Positions 53,759 to 61,193 of a stretch of DNA of 64,000 nt are shown here, in pieces. A program made the position numbers and the translations under genes. A model generated the notes under the pieces. That model saw nothing but the letters and a program-made list of their open reading frames with translations, had not been told where the DNA came from and did not search any database. Every line of letters begins with the position of its first letter. Position 1 is the stretch's first letter. The DNA lies in the NCBI GenBank assembly GCA_963830775.1, contig CAWHNT010000042.1:1-64000 (forward strand), read 5' to 3'. The DNA is from CAWHNT01 sp963830775. GTDB taxonomy: Bacteria; Pseudomonadota; Alphaproteobacteria; Geminicoccales; Geminicoccaceae.

Positions 53759-55951
53759 GTGGCAGGTACAAGGGACGGCAGCGAGCCGGTATGCCGGCCG
53801 TGGCAGCCGGAGACCGGGCCGTTGCGCCTGCGATACAAGGTCCTGCTCATCAACAGCGTTGCGGCGCTGGTAGCGGCCGTCGTGCTGTCGGTCGCTTACG
53901 CCAACACACGCAGCGTCGCGCAGGAATACCTGATGACGCTGGAAGAGGTGGTGCCCAAAACGCGGGCCCTGGACGGGCTGCAGAGTGCCATCATAGCGGT
54001 GATCGGCAGCACACACGAGCTGGCGCTCCTGAGGCTGGCCCCCCGCGATCTGACGGTGAGCTTCCGGGAGATCGAGTCGGGCGAAATGGAAGACCTGCAG
54101 GAGGCGGTCGCCAATTTCTGGGCCAACCTCGCGACCTACCAGCTGCGGTCCGCCAACGATGCCCGGGAGCAGGCGCCGGCGACGGCAATTCTGGAAGCGG
54201 GCCGAGAGGTGATGGCAGCGAGCGATGGCCTGCTGGCGCGGCTGCCCGTGATCGAACGAGGGCACGAGCTTGTGGTGGCCCGTCAACGTCTCGAGGCTGC
54301 GGAGGATCAGGTTGTGGCACGTCTTCGCGAGGCCAGGGCGCATGAGCGTGCGGCGGCGCTGGCTGCCAGGAACAAGATGTCGTCCGTGATCGACCGCAGT
54401 GTGCGGATGCAGGCGCTGGCGGTGGTCATTACCCTCGTGATGATGGCGGGTGCGGGGCTGGCGGTGGCGGGTACGATCATCCGCCCGCTCGACCACCTGA
54501 CGAAGGCCACCGAACGGGTGGCGACAGGCGATTTCGACCTCGGGGAGCTGCCGCGGCGGCGGGACGAGATCGGTCGCCTGCTGGATTCCTTCCGGCGCAT
54601 GGCGGAGGACCTTGCGGCCTCGCACGCGCATGCGCGGCATCTGGCGCTGCACGATGCGCTGACCGGCCTGCCGAACCGGGTGCTGCTGGCCGAGCGGCTG
54701 GGCCAGTCGCTGGCGCAGGCGCGACGCTATGGCGGGGCCGTGGCGGTGCTGGCGCTCGACCTCGACCGGTTCAAGGGGATCAACGACACGCTTGGCCACG
54801 GTGCCGGCGACCAGCTGCTGCGCGAGGTGGCGGCCCGCCTGCAGGCCTGCGTGCGCGAGACCGACACGGTGGCCCGGGTCGGCGGCGACGAGTTCGTGCT
54901 GGTGCAGCTCGGTGCCGAGCAGCCGGCCGCAGCGGAGGCCCTGTGCCGGCGCCTGCGGGAGACGCTCTCGGCCCCGGTGGTGATCGAGGGCAAGGAGGTC
55001 GCTGCCGGGGTGAGCATCGGGGTGGCGCTGGCGCCGACGGACGGCGAGCTCCCGGACGATCTGGTCCGGCATGCGGACATTGCGCTCTACCAGGCCAAGA
55101 ACGACGGGCGCGGCCGCTTCCGCTTCTTCGAGGAGCGGATGAACGCGGCCCTGCAGGCACGCTCGGCCCTCGAGCGCGACCTGCGACGGGCCCTGGCCGA
55201 GAACCGGCTCGAGCTGCGCTACCAGCCGCAGGTGGATCTCGAGACCGGGCGGATGATCGGGGCCGAGGCGCTGCTGCGCTGGAACCATCCTCAGCGCGGG
55301 GAAATCCTGCCCGGCGCCTTCATCCCGCTGGCCGAGGAGACGGGGCTGATCCTGCCGATCGGCGACTGGGTGCTTCGCAGCGCCTGTGCCGAGGCTGCGG
55401 ACTGGCCCGGGCTCCGGCTGGCGGTGAACATCTCGCCGGTGCAGTTCCGCGAGCCGGGCCTGATCGGCACCGTCGAGGAAGCGCTGCGCGGCTCGGGCCT
55501 GGCACCCGACCGGCTCGAGCTCGAGATCACCGAGAGCGTCCTGCTCGAGGACACGGAGGCTGCGGTCGCCATCCTGCAGGCCCTGAAGAGCCTGGGCGTG
55601 CGGATCGCGATGGACGATTTCGGCACCGGCTATTCGAGCCTCAGCTATCTGCGCCGCTTCGCCTTCGACAAGATCAAGATCGACCGCTCCTTCGTGGCCG
55701 ATCTCGGCCGCAGCTCCGACGCTGCAGCGATCGTCCGCTCGGTCGTCGGCCTCGGCGCGAGCCTCGGCATCACGACCAATGCCGAAGGTGTGGAAGTCGA
55801 GGCCCAGGCGGACCTCCTGCGCGCGGAAGGCTGCAACGAGGCCCAGGGCTACCGCTACGGCCGGCCCATGCCAGCGACCGAGCTCGTCCGTCTCCTCCGG
55901 GCCCAGGAACGGGACGCCCGCCGTCTCGAGCTGGCGATCCATCCCACCTGA
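53759..55951 (+). CDS. Membrane-anchored GGDEF-EAL cyclic-di-GMP enzyme
   Basis: 730 residues. Two membrane helices (about 25-45 and 220-240) flank a helical periplasmic sensor of about 175 residues. A HAMP domain follows (IIRPLDHLTKATERVATGDFD), then GGDEF with the intact active site RVGGDEFVLV and DALTGLPNRVLLAERL. The EAL domain is complete: GAEALLRW, NISPVQF, ITESVLLED, DDFGTGYSSLSYLRRF and DKIKIDRSFV. It could both make and break c-di-GMP, in response to a periplasmic signal. GTG 53759 is the outermost start; TTG 53822 is an alternative closer to the first helix. Confidence 0.9.
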   Translation: MAGTRDGSEPVCRPWQPETGPLRLRYKVLLINSVAALVAAVVLSVAYANTRSVAQEYLMTLEEVVPKTRALDGLQSAIIAVIGSTHELALLRLAPRDLTVSFREIESGEMEDLQEAVANFWANLATYQLRSANDAREQAPATAILEAGREVMAASDGLLARLPVIERGHELVVARQRLEAAEDQVVARLREARAHERAAALAARNKMSSVIDRSVRMQALAVVITLVMMAGAGLAVAGTIIRPLDHLTKATERVATGDFDLGELPRRRDEIGRLLDSFRRMAEDLAASHAHARHLALHDALTGLPNRVLLAERLGQSLAQARRYGGAVAVLALDLDRFKGINDTLGHGAGDQLLREVAARLQACVRETDTVARVGGDEFVLVQLGAEQPAAAEALCRRLRETLSAPVVIEGKEVAAGVSIGVALAPTDGELPDDLVRHADIALYQAKNDGRGRFRFFEERMNAALQARSALERDLRRALAENRLELRYQPQVDLETGRMIGAEALLRWNHPQRGEILPGAFIPLAEETGLILPIGDWVLRSACAEAADWPGLRLAVNISPVQFREPGLIGTVEEALRGSGLAPDRLELEITESVLLEDTEAAVAILQALKSLGVRIAMDDFGTGYSSLSYLRRFAFDKIKIDRSFVADLGRSSDAAAIVRSVVGLGASLGITTNAEGVEVEAQADLLRAEGCNEAQGYRYGRPMPATELVRLLRAQERDARRLELAIHPT

Positions 55952-55987
55952 TCGGTCAACGTCGCGGAGCGGTCAGGGGTCGGGTTG

Positions 55988-56115
55988 GATCGAGGGGGAC
56001 TGGCGGTCAAGGGTGCGCAGCACCGGCTTTGCTGGCCGAAGGCCCTTGACCGCCAGTCCACCTCGATCGTCACCCTGTCCGTGGCCTGCGAAGGCAGATC
56101 CTGCCTTCGCAGGCC
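55988..56115. repeat. Two long inverted repeats between the converging GGDEF-EAL and secA genes
   Basis: The first pair of arms, 55988-56013 and 56043-56068, matches in 25 of 26 positions around a 29-nt spacer. The second, 56083-56115, is a perfect 15-bp stem (it contains CTGCCTTCGCAGGCC) with a 3-nt loop. Neither is followed by a U run. They may act as bidirectional terminators of the converging genes or be copies of a small palindromic repeat family. Confidence 0.7.
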
Positions 56116-56157
56116 TGGAAGCAACCGATTGGATTTCCTGGTGCGCTACCTGCCAGG

Positions 56158-58826
56158 CTATGCCAGCAGGCGGCCGTGGCACTGCTTGTATTTCTTGCCG
56201 GAGCCGCAGGGGCAGGCGGCGTTGCGGGGGACCTTGCCCCAGGTGGCGGGGTCGGCAGGGTCGATATCGGAATCGTCGCCGTCGGCCATCACCAGGGCGG
56301 CACGGGCGCGGGCCGGGCTCGCCACCTGGACCGGCGGAGGGGGTGGCGGCTCCTGCTGGACCCGGATCTCGAGGTGGGCCAGCACCTGGCTCACGGTGCT
56401 GCGCAGGTTGTTCAGCATGCCCTCGAAGAGGGTGAAGGCCTCGCGCTTGTACTCGTTGAGCGGGTCGCGTTGGCCGTAGCCGCGCAGGTGGATGCCCTGG
56501 CGCAGATAGTCGAGGTGGAGCAGGTGCTCCTTCCACTGATGGTCGAGGATGCGCAGGAGCAGGTCCTTCTCGACCCCTCGCATGGGCTCCTCGCCGAAGG
56601 TCGACACCTTCTCGTCCCAGAGCCGGTCGCTGGCATCCAGGATCCGCTCGCGGATCTCCTGGTCGGCGATGCCCTCCTCCTTGGCCCACTCGGCGATCGG
56701 GAGGTCGAGGTTGAGGATGCGCTTGGCCTCGGCCGCCAGCCCTTCCGCGTCCCACTGCTCGGCGTAGGCCTTCTCCGGGATGTGCTTGGTGACCAGAATC
56801 CTCGATCACCTGGTGGCGCATGTCGCGCACCGTGTCTGCCACGTGCTCGGCGGTGATCAGCTCCAGCCGCTGCTCGTAGACCACCTTGCGCTGGTCGTTC
56901 ATCACGTCGTCGAACTTGAGCAGCTGCTTCCTGATCTCGAAGTTCCTGGCCTCGACCTTCTGCTGCGCCTTCTCCAGCGCCTTGTTGATCCAGGGATGGA
57001 TGATGGCCTCGCCTTCCTTGAGGCCCAGCTTCTGCAGCATGCCGTTCATGCGCTCGCTGCCGAAGATCCGCATCAGATCGTCTTCGAGCGAGAGGAAGAA
57101 CTTGGAGCGCCCGGGATCGCCCTGGCGGCCGGAGCGGCCGCGCAGCTGGTTGTCGATGCGCCGGCTCTCGTGCCGCTCGGTGCCGATGATGTAGAGGCCG
57201 CCGCGCTCGCGGACCCTCTGCCGCTCGGCCTCGACCTCCTGGCGGATGGCGTCGGCCCGCGGGCCCTTGCGCTCCTCCTCGGGCAGCTCCTGGACGATCC
57301 GCATCTCGGCATTGCCGCCGAGCTGGATGTCGGTGCCGCGGCCGGCCATGTTGGTGGCGATCGTCACCGACCCCACGCGCCCCGCCTGGGCGATGATCAG
57401 CGCCTCCTGGTCGTGGAAGCGGGCGTTCAGCACCTTGTGCGGGATCTGCGCGCTTCTTCAGCACCTCGGAGAGGGCCTCGGACTTCTCGATCGAGACCGT
57501 GCCGACCAGGGCCGGCTGGCCCTTGCCGTGCGCCGCCACGATCTCGTCGGCGATCGCCGTCACCTTCTCGCCGGCGGTGCGGTAGACCTCGTCGTCCTCG
57601 TCTTTCCGGACCATGTCGCGGTTGGTCGGGATCTCGACCACCTCGAGCTTGTAGATCTCGCCGAACTCGGCAGCCTCGGTCGCCGCCGTGCCGGTCATGC
57701 CGGCGAGCTTCGCGTAGAGGCGGAAGTAGTTCTGGAAGGTGATCGACGCCAGCGTCTGGTTCTCGGGCTGGATCTGCACGCCTTCCTTGGCTTCCAGCGC
57801 CTGGTGCAGCCCGTCCGAGTAGCGCCGGCCGTGCATCATCCGGCCTGTGAACTCGTCGATGATGATGACCTGGCCGTCCTTGACGATGTAGTCGACGTCG
57901 CGGCCGAACAGCTTGTGCGCGCGCAGGCCCTGGTTGACGTGGTGGACGAGGGTGATGTTGTCGATGTCGTAGAGGTCGGGCGACTTCAGGAGGCCCGCTG
58001 CCTCCAGCATGGCCTGGGCGTGCTCCTGGCCCTTCTCGGTCATGGTCACCGAGCGCTGCTTCTCGTCCTTCTCCCAGTCCTCGGCCACCAGCTGGCGCAC
58101 GAGCTGGTCGATGGTGCGGTAGAGCTCGGAGCTGTCCTCGGCGGGACCTGAGATGATGAGCGGGGTCCTGGCCTCGTCGACCAGGATGCTGTCGACCTCG
58201 TCCACGATGGCGTAGTGGTGCCCGCGCTGCACCATGCCATCCAGGCTCATGCGCATGTTGTCGCGCAAGTAGTCGAAGCCGAGCTCGTTGTTGGTGGCGT
58301 AGGTGATGTCGGCGGCATAGGCCGCCCGCCGCTGCTCCTCCTCCAGCATCGGCACGATCACGCCGACGCTGAGGCCCAGGAAATTGTAGATCTGGCCCAT
58401 CCAGCCGGCGTCGCGGCGGGCCAGATAGTCGTTGACGGTGACCACGTGCACGCCGTGGCCAGGGAGCGCGTTGAGGTAGGCGGCGAGCGTCGCCACCAGG
58501 GTCTTGCCCTCGCCGGTCTTCATCTCCGAGATGGCGCCGTTGTGCAGCACCATGCCGCCGATCAGCTGGACGTCGAAATGGCGCTGGCCCAGCGTCCGCT
58601 TGGCGGCCTCGCGCACGGTGGCGAAGGCTTCGACCAGCAGGTCGTCCAGCGTCTCGCCCTGCTCCAGCCGGGCGCGGAACTCGTCGGTCTTGGCGCGCAG
58701 CTGCTCGTCGGTGAGGGCAGCGAACTGCGGCTCGAGCGCGTTGATCCGCTCGACCGTCTTGCGCATGGACTTGACGAGGCGGTCGTTCGCGGAACCGAAC
58801 AACCGCTTGGCGAGGCCGCCGAGCAT
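56158..58826 (-). CDS. secA: Protein translocase ATPase SecA
   Basis: About 890 residues. Walker A MKTGEGKT, DEAD-like VDSILVDEARTPLIISG, FQNYFRLYAKLAGMTGTA, NMAGRGTDI, GRSGRQGDPG, and at the C-terminus the zinc-binding CPCGSGKKYKQCHG. SecA drives export through SecYEG. Two one-base slips occur, near 57443 (between VLKKR and IPHKVLNARFHDQEA) and near 56797 (between VIED and LVTKHIPEKAYAEQW). SecA is essential in bacteria and no second copy is seen, so these are almost certainly sequence errors. The hairpins at 55988-56115 lie downstream. Confidence 0.93.
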
Positions 58827-58935
58827 CGTTATGGAGCTTCCTTGAGCTGCGCAAAGCCGCTGGCTCTGCGAACTACGGTCAGATAGGCGCGGCCCCCAAG
58901 CCTGTCAATTCAACCGCCCGGGCCCCGGGCAGGGC

Positions 58936-59486
58936 TCAGTCGGGCTCGGGGCAGTCGGCCATCCAGGCGTCGCATTCGGCGAGGAAGGCCGCCTTGTGCT
59001 GCTGCTGCCAAGCGGCGAGGTGCCAGGGCTCGACGCCCGCAGACGAAGTGCGGCAGGCCCACGTAGAGCCAAGCCTCGCAGTCTGCTGCCGTCCTCGAGC
59101 CTGACCGTGTGGCGCTCGGCCCGGTACTCGCCGCTTTCGAAATGGTTGAGGCGGGCGATGTCGCTCCGTGAGGGATGACGCAGGAGCAGGCCTGGCACCG
59201 AAGTGCCTGAGGCTGGAAGAAGGAGTGGGTAGCTGGCTACCATCGCCTGAACGCGTCGGAAACTGTCGACCCAGGCAGGCTCAAGTTCGCCCTCCGTCCT
59301 TCGGGCGAGCACACGCTGTAACACGTCCGGGTCGGTCAGCGTTCCGTAAAAGAAAACGGAACTGCGGTCGGCCAGGGTCTGCGTTCCCAGAGCCGGCTCG
59401 AGACCGAACGCGTCATGCTCAACTGTCGTTGTCCGGTTGCGCGTGCCCGGCGCGGCACGAGCAGATGCCCTCAATCGCACTCGCAC
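58936..59486 (-). CDS. Gamma-glutamylcyclotransferase/AIG2-like protein
   Basis: About 180 residues. FFYGTLTDPDVLQRVL is the nucleotide-like glycine loop of the GGCT fold; SGTSVPGLLLRHPSRSDIARLNHFESGEY contains the catalytic-region Glu. Two one-base slips near 59078 and 59040 are needed to reach AWLYVGLPHFV and then EPWHLAAWQQQHKAAFLAEC, the family ending, with a stop at 58936. No ATG precedes FFYGTL at the usual distance, so the start is unresolved. Possible roles include gamma-glutamylamine or nudix-linked metabolism. Confidence 0.7.
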
Positions 59487-59685
59487 TCCTCACTCGTCTT
59501 CATCCAGGGCTCGTCCTGTGTGCACGGCTTGGCCCAAACCCAGCCAGCATCGCCCGTCAACCTCTTGCGACCGCACTTCATGACATCGGCATAGTCGTCG
59601 TCAATGTCGTTGGTGCTACAGCGGCGGGGCACCTTCGGCTTGCATATTGGGTCGGGATTATCCGCGCTGTCGTAAAGCCTTAATA
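59471..59685 (-). pseudogene. Cysteine-rich 3' remnant, probably the displaced end of the lipoprotein gene
   Basis: About 65 codons, RLYDSADNPDPICKPKVPRR, a stretch with NDIDDDYADVMKCGRK, and an end CTQDEPWMKTSEECECD. They lie beyond the transposase in the same frame but do not belong to that family. The six cysteines and the hydrophilic character match the lipoprotein at 60763-61182, whose reading stops at the other edge of the insertion. I infer one gene split by the IS1595-family element. Confidence 0.5.
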
Positions 59686-59689
59686 TGCG

Positions 59690-60762
59690 CAGAGCGCCCC
59701 CTTCCGCTGCCGTCGTCAGTGTGGCGTTGGTCAGCTTGCTGTTCCGTTGCGTTGCTCCGCAATGACGAGCGTGGTAGGGCTGCGGGTTGGTGTGGACGGC
59801 GGCCCGGGCGAGGCGTTCGACGACGCTGTCGAGCTGGAAGCGTCGGTTGAAGCGGTAGGCGAAGCTGGTGAGGTACGATTGGGCGTGTTTGGCGCTGACG
59901 TGATGGTAGGTGCCGGCGATCGCGGTCTTGATGTTGCCCAGTGTCGTGTTCACCCACCGGAACGGGGTCCAGCACGCGGCCCGCTTGCCCGAGCCCGTGA
60001 CGATCGGGCGATGCGAGCAGCCGGCCTTCTCGACGGCGGGCCAGCAGGACAGGCCGTCGCTGACGATCTCGCTGCCGGGTGCCAGATGGCCCTTGGCCAG
60101 CCTCTCGATCTCCTTCTTGCGGAAGCCCTTGACCACGCTCAGCCGCAGCCGCTTGGGCCGGCGCTCGGGCGTGGTCTCGACCGCGGCCACGAAGGGCTGC
60201 TTGCCCGCAGCACCCCGGCCGCGCTTGCCGCCCGGCCGCTCGCCGCCGAGATGAGCATCATCGACCTCGACCCGGCCTTCGAGCTTGGGCTTCTGGGCCT
60301 CGCGGACACCCATCGCCCGCATCAGCTTGTGCTTCATCAGCCAGGCGGTCTGCTGCTTGACCCCCAGCCTGCGCCCGAGCTCGATCGAGCTGATCCCGTT
60401 CTTGCTCTGGGTCAGATGGTGATCGCGATGAACCAGGTGGTGAGCGGCAGCTTGGCGTCCTGGAACACCGTGCCGGCGGTCAGTCGGACCTGCCGCTTGC
60501 AGCGGTTGCACTGGAACAGCTCGCGAGTCTTCAGCTGGCAGAACCTCTTGTGGCCGCAGGCCGGGCAGGTCAGCCCCTCGCGCCAGCGCATCTCGAACAG
60601 GGCCTTGCGGCAGGCCTCCTCGCTCCCGAACCGCTCCCGGAACGCGGCCTCGCTCAGGCCCTGGAGCACACGCTGCAAGCCCGCCGCCATCACCATCCGC
60701 CCCCTCCGCCAGCCCCCAAAGCTTGAAATCCTAGCTGATTGGAGGATGCGTGTCATGGGCAA
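59690..60762 (-). mobile_element. IS1595-family (ISXO2-like) insertion with a frameshifted transposase
   Basis: The transposase starts near 60762 or at the internal Met of MVMAAGLQRVLQGLSE. It has a zinc ribbon (CPACGHKRFC, then FQCNRCKRQV), TAGTVFQDAKLPLTTWF, and the ISXO2 core: IELGRRLGVKQQTAWLMKHKL, VEVDDAHLGGERPGGKRGRG (first Asp), SEIVSDGLSCW, and WVNTTLGNIKTAIAGTYHHV. One base appears lost near 60410, between FIAIT and HLTQSKNG. The C-terminal end merges with foreign sequence after PQPYHARH. I found no convincing terminal inverted repeats; ATATT appears at both outer edges and may be part of a target duplication. Confidence 0.75.
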
Positions 60763-61182
60763 TCAGGACAAAATATAGTCGGCCTCGGGTCCCCTAATTG
60801 GGATCGGCTCCGGGGGCGGCAGCTGTTCCAGTCTGAGCACACAGCTCTTCTCGGTGTTGATCCATCCCTGATCAGCATGTACCCAACGCGTCTGCTCGAA
60901 GCAGCAAGTCGCAGTTGCCCCAACCTGACAGCCTGGAAGTTCTGGCTTGAAATACTTATCGGGTGGCGGCCCGCCCTCCTCCCCACTGGAATCGATGACA
61001 ATCACCACGGGCTGCGTGGCGCCACTTCCGAGAAGCACAGGGCTTGGGCCGAGGAACTTGTTGATCTGCAGGTCGGAGCGCGTGAGCGTAACCGCACGGG
61101 CGGTGGGCTCAGGTGGCCCATAGTCCTTCAGGTCGCAGGCGGCCAGAGAGGCCAGGGCAAGCAGAGCTGCAATCTTTAGCAT
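60763..61182 (-). CDS. Lipoprotein, probably truncated by the adjacent insertion
   Basis: 139 residues as written. Signal peptide and lipobox LLALASLAAC (Cys near residue 16), preceded by GGAGAGGTAGG. Body hydrophilic: RAVTLTRSDLQINKFLGPSP, then ATATCCFEQTRWVHADQGW. It ends GPEADYILS at the IS1595 edge; a likely continuation lies at 59471-59685. It starts 11 bp after the stop of the TPR/outer-membrane gene on the same strand, so the two probably form an operon for an envelope complex. Family not recognised. Confidence 0.65.
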   Translation of the reverse strand: MLKIAALLALASLAACDLKDYGPPEPTARAVTLTRSDLQINKFLGPSPVLLGSGATQPVVIVIDSSGEEGGPPPDKYFKPELPGCQVGATATCCFEQTRWVHADQGWINTEKSCVLRLEQLPPPEPIPIRGPEADYILS

Positions 61183-61193
61183 CCTACCTCTCC

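Noticed and set aside
59690..60762. Terminal inverted repeats for the IS1595-family element
   Set aside because: Short similar stretches near both ends (GCCCCCTTCCGC and GCCCCCTCCGCC) are in direct, not inverted, orientation, so the ends remain undefined.
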